This document shows, in pieces, positions 1 through 10,832 of a DNA stretch of 64,000 bases. How positions within the stretch are numbered: position 1 is the first letter of the stretch; the number at the start of each line of letters is the position of its first letter. Source of the stretch: Margaritifera margaritifera. Lineage: Eukaryota > Mollusca > Bivalvia > Unionida > Margaritiferidae. The translations under genes and the position numbers were made by a program. The notes under the pieces are model-generated. The model saw only the letters and a program-made list of their open reading frames with translations. It was not told the DNA's origin and searched no databases. The stretch is from NCBI GenBank assembly GCA_029931535.1, contig JAQPZY010001675.1:1296501-1360500 (forward strand), read 5' to 3'.

Positions 1-374
1 TTTTGTGGTGGTCGCTCAGTTTGGCGGTCATGGAGTGTCGAAAATCTTTTTTCTCTCCTAGCCAATCGAGGTGTAAGTGTTGTCCGATGTCGGAACTTAC
101 GACTTCCTTTGAAATACCCTTGACCCTACTGTGCTCCCCCTCCCGGTCATTCCCGCTGGAAAAGCACGTATTGATTACAACTTTGGGCGGTGGCCAACTC
201 GCCCTGCTATGCCCCCCTCCCCCCCCCTTGCACTCATCCTTAAACTTGCCAAGAACCATTTCATTCACCGTGCTATTAAGTGAATGCTATTCAGAGTAGC
301 TAGGCATGTCATGGAGGTGAGTTTCTTCGGCCATATCTCTGTAGACATCAGCAGTCTCGATTCAGGAGCAGACT

Positions 375-386
375 GTCAGTGTTCAT
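375..386 (-). other. Polymerase motif C with first catalytic Asp changed to Asn
   Basis: The minus strand reads YMNTDSLLL where family B polymerases have a DTDS core whose two aspartates bind catalytic metal. The codon at 383-381 is AAC (Asn) instead of an Asp codon, and the second Asp is kept. A GAC to AAC change would remove activity. It agrees with the other inactivating lesions nearby. Confidence 0.75.
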
Positions 387-744
387 ATACAACAGTTGCG
401 CCTTGTCCCCGTAGCGTGCTTTAATCTGATTGTATTAAAAGTCGTACATAAGGCACTTGCTCAGGTCGAGGACTGCCTGCCCGGTATAAATTGGGCGGTT
501 GAGCTTCAGGTTTGCCGAATGAACAGCCACAAGGTTGCCGTCAAATATCTTTCGTGTCTTTAATGCTGGGTCGCGAATCAGACGGCGCAGCTTGTCTTCC
601 TTGCTCTCAGGCCGCACAAGATCCACCCGAATCCGCTTCCTCAGATTCTCCATAGTCTTCCAGAAGACAGAGCTGGGGTTTTTTTTGTTTTGTTTTGGCT
701 TAAAGAAGCCTTTTTCAAACTCCAACTTTGCCTTAGTTCGCAGG

Positions 745-1055
745 TCTGTGTTCAGTTGTATGTACGGCGCCATCCATGTGCTTTGGTCAAACTGAAGCAC
801 ACGGTGAAACTCTGACGCGCATCCCATGTTCGATGTAGAGCTGGAGGTTTTTGTAATGTACCACATATTGCTCCTTTATTTCGCAGGCTGGGAACGAGAT
901 CTGTGTTCAGTTGTATGTACGGACCCATCCATGTGCTTTGGTCAAACTCAAGCACACGGTGAAACTCTGTGACGCGCATCCCATGCTCGATGTAGAGCTG
1001 GAGGTTTATGTAATGTACCACATATTGCTCCATTTTTCGTAGGCTGGGGACGAGC
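745..1055 (-). repeat. 154-bp internal tandem duplication inside the polymerase pseudogene
   Basis: Two adjacent copies (about 745-898 and 899-1055) both read CTGTGTTCAGTTGTATGTACG followed by CATCCATGTGCTTTGGTCAA, and end in a GCTGGGRACGAG motif. They encode the same polymerase segment (YVVHYxNLQLYIEHGMRV, FDQSTWMxPYIQLNTDL). The copies differ by substitutions and a 2-base indel (CTCTGACG against CTCTGTGACG), so one is out of frame. The duplication is therefore either old or arose after the gene stopped being selected. Confidence 0.9.
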
Positions 1056-2062
1056 TTGTTGCTTTCAGTAAAATTACCCCCAGTTTGCTTACCAATTAAT
1101 GTTAATAGTCGCTTAGTCAATCCTCTGGAACGCCCATAGTCTCAGGAGCTAGCGGATAGTCGCTGTGCGCTCAATATCAATTTCAAGGATGTTGCCCTTT
1201 GGTACGTCTGCTGCATAAGACAGAACTATCGTTTCGAATTCTTGAACTGCCAGTGAGGAAGTGTTAAGCCATTTAAAGACGCAAGTTGGCAAGCTCTGTA
1301 CCATTGCCCATCATATAGGTTCTTGGTGTCAATGTAGGCAATCCAACTGTTTGGCTTTTTACTGTCATAATCTGGACACATTGGGTTGTTCGCTTTTGCA
1401 TAACGTCCGCTCACCATCGATCAAAATGCCAGCACAGATGCCCTTTTCAGTGAATAAGTCTGTTAGCAGCACAAGCTTAGTGCATGTGACTTTTAGTAGG
1501 GTGTCCCAGCTCATTCCGGGTTCGCGTTAGTAATGTGCCGGGTCAAGGCCGTTGTTCTTTAGCGAGGTGTCGTAGCGTGCCTCAAACATGTCTGCCATTA
1601 AAAGCACATCAGTCTTGAGGTAGAGGTCGTGGTAGCTGCCCATGTTTTCGCAGCCAAATATCTTCAACACACTGCGCATGTTCATGGTGTTTTTATTAGA
1701 TATACCGGTGCGCCTGAGTTGGCTGTAAAAGGCCCCTATTGCTCCCAGCTGCTGATGTATTCGTATGAATAGACGACTATGCTTATAAGGAGGGAAATGT
1801 CCTACTCCACCGTGAGCCTTCTTGTTGCGCGAAATCCCTCCTTCGTTTGCGCCAACGCAGCTACAAACGTTTTTAGGCGGTTGTTCATAAACTGGAGACT
1901 GTCAATAAATTGTAGCTGCCCAAGTTAGAACATCATGTACTTCTCCATGTTGTTTGGAATGGTACTTTTTTTGCTTAGACTAGGCTGTGCCAATCGCCTC
2001 CATCATAAGGTGCCCGTCGCATCCGCGCAGGTTGTGAACAACAACTGGTTCCTTTATTTTTT

Positions 2063-2204
2063 CGGGATAGATCCGCAACTTGAGGTTACACGCTGTGTGC
2101 GCGGCTCCACGGTATTTGCCGGTAAGATGACAATGGTCTCGCATCTTATTCGTAGCTTCTTCTCCTGTCGTTCCGACAGCGAGTGGCTTGCCACAAATAT
2201 AGCA
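2063..2204 (-). other. Endonuclease-VII-like Cys/His block within the polymerase pseudogene
   Basis: CYICGKPL at 2204, then NKMRDHCHLTGKYRGAA (2150-2099) and CNLKLR (2088-2071), give the spacing C-x2-C ... DHCH ... C-N. This is the recombination endonuclease VII/HNH-like zinc motif that sits before the exonuclease domain in many invertebrate polymerases of this class. The residues are intact here. The block is followed by the well-kept sequence PVVVHNLRGCDGHLMM of the exonuclease start. Confidence 0.7.
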
Positions 2205-3944
2205 GACTGTGACTTCCTGAAAGACCTTGCTTTCGTCTCAGTCCATGAAAATCTCAACCGGATAACGAAGCTCCTATTTAATTTCCTCCTTCTCAAGCTC
2301 AAGGCACTGGATAAAAGTGGCAACTGCATTCTTGTCACAGTGAACACTGGATCGTTCGAGACTCGGTCGCTGAGGACTACGATGAAGCAAAAGCTACTCG
2401 AGACCTATTCAGTAATTAATTGTGTGCAGCTATCATCTGGATCGCCGGCAGGTCCTTCAACTGGCACGCTCAGTACCTCAAATCAGCATATATGTGATAT
2501 ACAGAACGCGCATCTGGCGGTGTTGATTCTGAAAGGCTAGAATGATCTTTCCTGGCTCAGGTAAGGATACACGCTGTGACTTTTCGCCTATACCGCGGCA
2601 GTCTTTCGTGTGGGTTTTCAACAGGTCGGCGCGGCTGACGTGAAGACATTGAAGGCAGATGTGCTTCTTTCCCTTGTGGTTGTTATGCTTGTATACCAGA
2701 CGGCTGAGGTTCTTTATCCAGACAAAGTGGCTCTTTGCGGTTTCCGCTGCACTTGTGCACTGCGTTTCGAAAGTGAGCAGCAATAGGTCTATATGTCTTC
2801 TTCACTGATGCGCAGTGGGTAGAGGCCATTTTTCCAGCCAAAGACACTACTTGCGATAGTTCAGTTGTGTGCTCAAACTTGTCAATATCACTAACCTTCA
2901 CAGGGAAGTCGATGTCCGTAATGTTGAGATTGCCCGATTTCTGGCGGTAATTGCCGTGCTGATCAACTTTTCTATCGTTTGCCGGGTAAAGCGTCGACAG
3001 TACTGCCCACTCATAGCAATGGTTGTCGTTGTTCTTTATATTTACAACTGATCGTGATGGTATGCACTTTGTTGCTGGAATGAATCTCCGGGCGCGAAAC
3101 GGGCGGTACTATGACACACCGATGTCAAGCACTTGGCATTGGTCAAATACCAATCAGAACGACTTGCTCATGTATTTTTCAATGTTGCTTGGTATGGCTG
3201 CATTAGCTTGGGCAACCAGCTGCTCAATTTCATCAGTATGCAATACGTCGGTGACAGCGTTCCTGCAATAGAAAGTCACTTTAATGGCGTCCGCTAGCTC
3301 AGTTTTATCGTCGTAGACATTTTGCAGTCCTGAGCTTTCTCCAGCTGTACTGTCAACACAAGGCTAAACTTCAAACCATCCAGTTCCATAAGTTCCTTGG
3401 AGATGATATATTTTACCCTAGGCGAAAATTAAGAAATGCCAAAGCGTTAGCTTCGAGCCTGTGATTTTGTGACACAGAGGCACGATAGTCTTTTACGATC
3501 TTATTGACTTGCTCTGACACAACTTTCTTTTCTGTAAAGGATGGCAGTTGTTCCAAATCCACAAATGTAGCTTTTATTTCTACGGTTATAGCTGAAAGCT
3601 GAACCTCAGCAAGAAGCTTATCTAAGTATTCATCTGCTGTAATATCATTCTGCAGTTGGCTGGCTTTGTCTGGCCGCACTAGAGCCTCAACCGTACGCCT
3701 CACGCTCCGCGGGGCTGGAACTGGTCCTGGGGTTAAACCAAGAGTCTCTTGCGCCTTGTGTTTCCCTGAGCTGGAACTGGTCGTTTGACTGAAACTGTCT
3801 GCTCAGCCTTAAACTCGCGTTCCATGGAGCTGAAACTGGTTCATATGCCCTTCTCACAAGTGGTGCGTCGAGCGCATCATTATATTCAATTTGTGATATT
3901 AATCCTTTGCAAAGCCACTCATTAAAAAGTGTGATAGTAACCAA

Positions 3945-4990
3945 TTTTACATTCAGCCAATTATAATACTATCTCTGATTGGATATTTGTTTTAGTGGCA
4001 TAGCTCAGCGTAAACCTTGTGATATAACAAATTAGCACGTTATCTCTAATTGGAACTTTTAGTGGAATTTGGGCTCGACAATGACCTTGTTAAACTGTCT
4101 CAGTGTCTTTTTCACCACTAGTTTAAAATTTCTTGCCATTGTAATGATGTCACAACGTAACGAAGCCCCTATACGAACACCGCACAGTCCAGCATGACTT
4201 TATTTGACACCCTTGCGTGCTCTGTGTCGCACGATTGGCACACTACACATTTATAAACCTTTTTCCGCACATCTTTGTGCTCCTTATTTTCAGCCAAGCG
4301 AACTTGTTTTCAGAATGACGTGGCATAGCTCAAAGATAAAGAACATGTCACTAAGCAGTATATCTGATTAGCTTTATACAAGTAACACGTATTTATTTAA
4401 ATGAGAAAAGAAAAAGAAAACAAAACAGTTTTGCGCCATCCTCCATGGGTGGGGGTGGGGGTGGGGTGGGTAGGGGGCTCGTCCGGCTTTACAACTATGC
4501 GTTTTTTCCCTCGCGATCAAAATACAATTAAGTATATAAGAAATATAATCTGACAGTTTTTTTAAAGTAAGGACAAATTAACAGTGATGCTATTATGTTC
4601 AACAGAACTAAATGAATTAAGTTAAAATCCAAATTTGGCTAATATTGACAATTGGCATAAACATGCTTCTAAAAATAATCTTGAAAATATATGAAAGAAC
4701 TGCCAATGCAATATTTCGATAAAAATGAGCTCCGTATGAAGCTGGATATAATTTTTTTAACGCTTCAGTACCCAACCTGATAATTTTTGGCATTTTCCGT
4801 GAAAAAAATAAAAACATCGGCTGTGTCGCAGAGGCAGCAATTTGGAATTTCATTAATGAAATCTAACCTATCACGTAACGGGATTATTTAATGAAATTCT
4901 TCGTTATTGGTTGTATGGAAACCAAACTATAGATTCATTTTTTTTTAAATTATTCAAAAGATTCTTTCAGTTAACAGGATATTTCTTAAA
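3945..4990. other. AT-rich non-coding sequence
   Basis: No supported gene. It contains a short G/T-rich run (GGGGGTGGGG type) near 4447-4475 and otherwise AT-rich sequence. A phrase containing TAGTGGCATAGCTCA near 3993 recurs as TGGCATAGCTCAAAG near 4321, too short to assign. Confidence 0.5.
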
Positions 4991-6640
4991 ATGAATAAGT
5001 TTAATTTACCATTTATTTATTCCATATTCGTTGAAGAAACAGACCTTAGGCTGCGTAAAATCATCCCCCCTACCCCCCCCCCAAAAAAAAAAAAAAAAAC
5101 AACAAACAAACAAACAAACAAAAAAACAAAGATACAAAAACACAAAGAAAACAAGGGAAATGTGTATCGGCTTCTCGCTTGTTTGACAAAAAAGGTTGAG
5201 GTTGCTCCGATTGGTGATTAGCTTGCTGAATAATGTACTGGATTTAACTAGAGTCAATCGTATCAACTCTGCGATTTCTACGCTTCACAGCTCATACTCT
5301 TTCAGAATATAGTGTTGCCACAAGGCTATTTTGACCTCTTGGTCATCTAAATCTTAGCCCATCGTCTCCGCGCATTATAACACGAGCACATTGACTGAAC
5401 ACTATCTTCCTTTTATAATCGTAGATTGAAATAAAACAAAAAACAAGGGATAAAAATTCAGACTATGTATGGCGATTCATTATTACGTGATCGGTATATT
5501 GTGATGAATGCCGCGTGCTACCTTGTAACGTCATCAACCCAAGTAAAGAACTCGTCACTTTTTTCTCCTACGTATTACGTAAAGTCTTCACACACTGCAC
5601 TAAAGCCATTGTAGAGAAAAGATGGCAGAAAATGCAATACAGATTGAGTGTGATGCAGTTATCAGAGCGTTCAGTTTTCTCCAGATGGCGTTTAAGTGAC
5701 AAATTTACAGCGTTACGACAATGGTATTGTCCTTCCAAAGGGATGTAACCCACTGTGTGGAGAATGTGCGATCTCCTTAATCCGACATTAATCTCAGGGG
5801 TGTTTTCTATACGGAAACAGCCGAGAAGTTAGCTTAAATAGAAGTAGTATGGTTCTCTTTTCAAAATATCAATGTCTTTAAATTCTTAATTTCAGAAGAG
5901 AATTAAAACATCAAACAAAATAGTCTCTTCTTTGAATCCAACATGGCCGCGTCAATTGTACCCACAATCGCTCATGCAATATGGCCGAATTCCAAAACAC
6001 TTCCGCAAATGGACATTAATAAATTATTCCGCCTCATGGGAGCCGATAAAAAATAATAATAATAATTTTGCGTTTCAAAAGGTATGTATTTTATTCTAAC
6101 TTATTTAAAATAAAATATTTCAATTTATTTCGATTATTCTGTCTGCTAAATTCAGTGCCTAATTCGTACATAGCGTGAACTTGTGTCTTATCAGTCAGAA
6201 GGATCCACTGGGTAGATAAGTGAGTTATACAAGGAAGGTATTTGTCTACCGTGCATTACCAGTGACTGACCAATGAAACTTAACCTGAAGTAAACAAACA
6301 GGCGTATTTTGTTTTTGTTTTTTTTAGATCAGTTGGTTTAACAATTGATTGAAGTTGGCTTGAATGTGAATTTCAGAATTTTGGGGATATTTGGAATACA
6401 TTTTTAATTATTTATGAATGCACTCACTGTAATTACTTATGCAATGAAAACATTAAAATCTACGTAACTGTATGAAATATGTCTGGATCCTCCAACTCTC
6501 ATTTCCCCTCATCAAGCAAAAGTAGTCTAACGCAGACGACCACATAAAGGTTCACGTCGCTGGTTACTTGAAACTTGTCGGCTCTGTCGTGTTTCCGCCG
6601 GAAATAAGGGCGGATTATCTCGCACTGCCAAGCTCGCCGG
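4991..6640. other. Non-coding sequence with C/A homopolymer tract
   Basis: Only simple sequence is recognisable: a C-run then A-run near 5073-5099, followed by (AAAC)n-like sequence to about 5130. Short open frames here have no recognisable content. Confidence 0.5.
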
Positions 6641-7190
6641 TATCAATGCTTTCTTTAAATTTTGTCCTAGAAGTCTGGACATAATTAAGAACAAGTAATA
6701 GTTTGTTGTTTTGTTGTTTTTTTTTTGTTTTTTGTTTTTTTATTTTGGGGGGGGGGGGGATCTAAGCAAAAAAAATTGTACCTCCTTCCTGCTACACCAG
6801 CTGAATGGTAAAGTATATCCGTCCACTGATATAATGGGATTTTCTTGATTTTTCCCGTATTGTTTTGGGCGCGTGTTGTCAAAATGCAGCACTGGACATA
6901 TAAAATAAGTGAAACTTTGAGAATAAGCCCAGCTTGATATTGTATGACCTCTCAATATTCCTGTTCGATAACGGTTGTTATGTCCCTTTACTTATTTACC
7001 AATGATGCACTGCTGCTCCCAGTCTGATCCCGTTTTCCTAGACTTTGCATTGAATGACGTTTAAATTGTTTTAAATGTTAAACAGCTGACATTATCGCAG
7101 GGGATGCCTAAGAAATCTGCTACTTCAATCAGTTAAACTTATTGCTAGCAAATACGTTTGAGCATACAATAAAAAAGAAAATGTTCTTGT
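6641..7190. repeat. T-rich and G-homopolymer tract with unremarkable flanks
   Basis: A T-rich stretch at about 6701-6746 runs directly into about 13 G. The same kind of T-run/G-run junction recurs near 12614-12651, and its complement near 5073-5099. The remainder of the interval shows nothing recognisable. Confidence 0.6.
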
Positions 7191-7193
7191 TCT

Positions 7194-7318
7194 GAGTGAA
7201 TAGCGGATATATATATATTTCATCGAGTGGGTGAAAACTCAAGTATTTTAACTTGTGGCTCCTCCACTCGTGAAATTATTGAGTTTTCACTCACTCGAAA
7301 TATATCCATTATTCAGTC
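7194..7318. mobile_element. Palindromic MITE-like inverted repeat
   Basis: The left arm (TGAATAGCGGATATATATAT, then CGAGTGGGTGAAAACTCAA) and the right arm (TTGAGTTTTCACTCACTCGA, then ATATATCCATTATTCAG) are inverted copies, about 45 bp each with few mismatches, around a loop of about 30 bp. There is no coding capacity. The form is that of a short non-autonomous DNA transposon. The superfamily cannot be decided because a target duplication is not clear. Confidence 0.75.
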
Positions 7319-8499
7319 GATATAAGCAAATATCCTCTACATGTGTATTCCCCCCCCCCCCTCCAATTTTTTTTTAAAATTATGTTTTTTTTTAAGGTAA
7401 AAACCGTCAATTTGCATGGATTTTGTTAACCATTCTGTGCTAATGCGATTAACGGCTGCATTACTACATCGATAAAATTTTATAATGTTAGGGCAGCGAC
7501 CTTTTACAAATTTAGGTTGTACAAATAATGCTTCAAATTGTGTATTTTGTAAAGTTAATGACTGCTTTCATACGAAAATGAAGATCATTTTATTTTCGTT
7601 AACACATTTCTTGCGCGGATTGATACAGTGAACATTGTTGGGGTGGGTTTACCGTAGAAACAGCACAAGGCGGTCGCATCCGACAGATTTCAGCGCGTAA
7701 CATCTTTAACAAAAGATTATAATGATTGTGAGTTTACTTATATGGATTTTGGCTCTTTATTTTGTTAATTTCTACATTCAAACGTGACTTTATGGCCTTG
7801 GCAAGCTTGCAGTCTAGTTCAGTAACAGACTCTGCACCCAAATTTCAATTGTCACTTAATTTCGGTTTGCAATCAACACTCATCAATTCCCGATTTCTCC
7901 ATCATTTTCAAACATGATGATGATGAGAGTTAAAATCACTTCTCAAACAAGTTTATTACTTTATTCAATAAAGAGTTTTTCCTGAAAATGTGTCCGTTTG
8001 TCGTAGAGTGTAACAGGTGTACGATATTGTATGGGTGTCACAGAATATCGAATAGCAACAGGTCATATAAGTACAGTCACTAATAATTTGCATGATTCAT
8101 GTGGAAAAGTAATTATAAAAAAGTTAATACTTGAAGTGCGCTTTTTGTTGTTTGGAGTTAGTTTTTAAGCAAATTTATACTAGAGTGTCTACAGTTTTGA
8201 CACATTGTAAGATCTGTTTATCCTGATGGAGAGGGGGGGGGGGGGGCAGAAGACAAATTAAATAGGCCTAAATATAGAAATGCAGGTTTGAAAAACATAC
8301 GTAAGGGCAGATATGTTTCCAAATGGGAAAAGAAAGTAGTTCGACACTGTGGCGATATAATTTTTCTCTCACTGATATATTTCAATATCTCATTATGAAA
8401 TATATAATAAATCCTCATATTTTAAGATGTGAAAATACAAGTTTTTCCATCGTGAAATGCGACGCTTGAATATGTTCCCTGCAAACGAGCATTTTATGA
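7319..8499. other. Non-coding sequence with homopolymers
   Basis: C-run near 7351-7361, short (ATG)n near 7915-7926 and a G-run near 8232-8246. No gene recognised on either strand. Confidence 0.5.
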
Positions 8500-8671
8500 T
8501 CTACAACCAGGGCCGGATTAACCCCTAGGCCAATACGGTTATAGCTTTAGGCCCTCATATTTTGCAGGCCCTCCTTGAAGTCCTCCATTCCATACTAAAG
8601 TAACAGCTGAGCGACCTTCCCCCCTATTAGCCTTAGGCCCCTCATAACCTTAATCTGGCCCTGTCTACAGC
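8500..8671. mobile_element. hAT-like MITE with 8-bp target-site duplication
   Basis: The element at 8508-8663 (156 bp) has terminal inverted repeats CAGGGCCGGATTAA and TTAATCTGGCCCTG, which match except at one position. It is flanked by TCTACAAC (8500-8507) and TCTACAGC (8664-8671), an 8-bp target duplication with one mismatch. An 8-bp duplication and CAGGG-type ends are typical of the hAT superfamily. There is no transposase, so it is non-autonomous. The interior repeats the idea of 'tagGCCCTC' several times, a feature common in these short elements. Confidence 0.85.
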
Positions 8672-8810
8672 AATGAATGGAACTGGATAACGCTACTGCC
8701 ACCAGAAGTTGCAATCTGCTAGAAACTTGCAGAATGTTTTTTTTTCTCAATTGAACCTCGCTTTCGCAAGAATCTGCCAAAAGTTACTGATAAATTATAA
8801 AATATTAACA

Positions 8811-8814
<4 letters not shown>

Positions 8815-8891
<77 letters not shown>
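8815..8891. repeat. (TA)n microsatellite
   Basis: Uninterrupted TA dinucleotides, about 37 copies. It opens spurious frames of alternating Ile/Tyr on both strands. Confidence 0.95.
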
Positions 8892-8898
<7 letters not shown>

Positions 8899-9169
8899 AT
8901 TTAATGAATGCGCTACAGATACAGCGCTGTCTTAGTAAATTTATCGATCTTTCCGAAACAATTGATTGCTTAAAATGACATACATGACTTCTCAAAACGA
9001 GGCTGACCCACAAGCCAAACGGTTTGTGCAGGCAGTTACCACGAAGTTATGTCCCCTGCACTACTTGTCGATACTTTGGGTTTATTGTCTCGATAGATTT
9101 GTTTTTCCTGATATAGTAAAAAAAATTGTAACATTTTTAAAAACAACAAAGTCTACATCACATCATATG

Positions 9170-9806
9170 CTACAATTCTGGAGAAGACGAAATGGGAAAG
9201 ACTTTCAACAAGGCGCTACAAACATAGAATGATAACTTTTTTTAAAAAAAATGTATCATGGCATGGCTCCAGGATACATGCGGGCTTCCGCCAAGTGTCC
9301 AGCTGGTAAGTAACAGACAACTGGAAGAAACCTCCAAACGCCCTTCTACAGGACAAATCCATACCAAAGTTAATTTTTACCAAAGTATGTTTCAGAATGG
9401 AATCTTCTCTCTTTGGAAATTCGAAACAACGCTTCGTTGTACTCTTTGAAATCACACCTAAATATGAATCTAGAAAAAGTCCCAATCCATTACTATCAAG
9501 GAAAAAGACTTGCACAAATTATGCACACAAGACTTCGACTTGGTTGTAGTTTATTAAATGACGGTCTTTTCAAAAACCATTTGTCATCTAGCAATAGACG
9601 TTCATGCGGTGAACCAGAAATCGCAAAGCATTTTCTCTTAGACTGTACAAAATATGTTACCCTCAGAAACCGAACAATAGGAATATTGCCCCATATTGCA
9701 GATATAACTTCGTTATTAATGGGTAACCCCTTGCAATCGGTTGAGTTCAACGAGGAGATCTTCAAGGTGGTCTGTAAGTATATAATTATAACTGAGATAT
9801 TTGCTT
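9170..9806 (+). pseudogene. 3' end of a non-LTR (LINE) retrotransposon ORF2
   Basis: Plus-strand fragments in more than one frame resemble the extreme C-terminus of LINE reverse transcriptase proteins. ERLSTRRYKHRMITFFKKMY at about 9189-9250 is followed by a PPS-type linker and EIRNNASLYSLKSHL (9416-9460). The fragment ends with QIMHTRLRLGCSLLNDGLF and SCGEPEIAKHFLLDCTKY (9603-9656), the terminal Cys/His motif (C-x-x-E...HFLL-x-C) typical of these proteins. The stop follows near 9806. The 5' part, including the RT core and endonuclease, is absent, as expected for a 5'-truncated copy; a frameshift near 9400 also breaks it. The clade (CR1/Jockey-like) is a guess. Confidence 0.7.
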
Positions 9807-10801
9807 GATCACTACTTATGTTTTCACTTTAAGCTGTTATATCTCCGGTACGTATTTTGTTATTATAAATATATACCACCCGAGCTGAATTTAAAAGTCC
9901 TTTATCTACCCCCCCCCCCCACTCCATCAATGCCAACATCTTCATATTTTTTTCTTTTCTTTTTTATTCCATTGTTGATTTGAAAGTATACAGTAACATG
10001 TTTCTGGTGTAAACGCATATAAGTTACTGTCTGACATTATTACAATATTGTATGTACAATTTTCTTTGAATATCTCATTAGCATGTTTCAATGAGTGCAA
10101 TATTATGTCTTCATTAATCACAATAGCCACATTATAAAAGTAAATATTATTGTTAATGAGGAAAGAGAGATCAAGAAAAAAGCTTATGCTTGTTGCTTAA
10201 TCCCCTATAACTCCTGTTTGATTTTATTTACTTTCCACTATGACTTCTGTAAATAAATACTGTTTAAACCCATACAGTTCAAGTTGACGTGAAGTTACGA
10301 AGGGATGTAGGTGTTTGAAGGTTGAGTAAATCTAACTAAGGTTTGATTCAAGAACAACAGTAATATATAATTAAAAAAAGGTGTATTTTCCTGCTTCCCC
10401 GCTCATTATCTAAATATGGCATTTCTCAAATTAAATTCGTATATAAACGAAAGGTTTAAAGTGGATACTGTGCTCGAGTATCTCTTCAGAACAAAAATCT
10501 GATTTATTGGCTTCTCAATCAACTTGAAACAAATTTTCGACGTTTTCCTGTTATATAACTCGAACAATATTTAATGAATTAGACATCGGAGGATGTCCGA
10601 GTCACCTGGTGCTGTTTATGTTGGACTACACATCCCACGCGGCTAGTAACGTGCGCAACGCTAATTAGTTAATGGCATTGTCAATCACTAATTTGTCGAA
10701 AGGTCAATTTCAGATCACTTTCTCAAATAGCGCATAAGCTGATGACGTCACGGCGGCTTACCCGTACAAACGCTATTAAAGCTAGCATCTAAACCTCTCT
10801 A
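9807..10801. other. Non-coding sequence after the LINE fragment
   Basis: May include LINE 3' UTR. A C-run lies at about 9909-9920 and a TAAATAAATACTG motif near 10250. No poly-A tail or target duplication could be fixed. No gene recognised. Confidence 0.4.
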
Positions 10802-10826
10802 ATGTGTGTGTGTGTGTGTGTGTGTT
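10802..10826. repeat. (TG)n microsatellite
   Basis: About 12 TG units ending a few bases before the terminal inverted repeat of the element that starts near 10833. Confidence 0.9.
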
Positions 10827-10832
10827 TTTCCC

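Larger units (their letters stand above)
1..3944 (-). pseudogene. Decayed type B DNA polymerase (Polinton/adintovirus-like, protein-primed class), C-terminus beyond the left edge
   Basis: Successive minus-strand fragments in changing frames follow the order of one large viral/Polinton-type family B polymerase. From about 3700 down to 2880 lies the N-terminal region, including the motif NIKNNDNHCYEWA and then VKVSDIDKFEH. From 2700 to 2480 there is a Cys/His segment (CLQCLHVSRADLL). From 2204 to 2063 there is a DHCHLTGKYRGAA endonuclease-VII-like Cys/His block. From about 1680 to 1530 comes YHDLYLKTDVLLMADMFE (exonuclease side), and near 1340 the motif A region (YIDTKNLY). Motif B follows near 660 (SSVFWKTMENL, with W where G is expected) and motif C near 375-386. 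Such enzymes copy the linear element from a terminal protein. Frameshifts, in-frame stops, a duplication and active-site changes show it is dead. The start near 3944 is uncertain because the N-terminal 80 residues are not recognised. Confidence 0.85.

Noticed and set aside
3..299. 98-residue plus-strand frame at the left edge
   Set aside because: Antisense to the polymerase C-terminal motifs VLGKFKDEC and KKDFRHSM on the minus strand.
1935..2540. 201-residue plus-strand frame
   Set aside because: Lies antisense to well-recognised polymerase motifs (DHCHLTGK, HNLRG) on the minus strand; a shadow frame.
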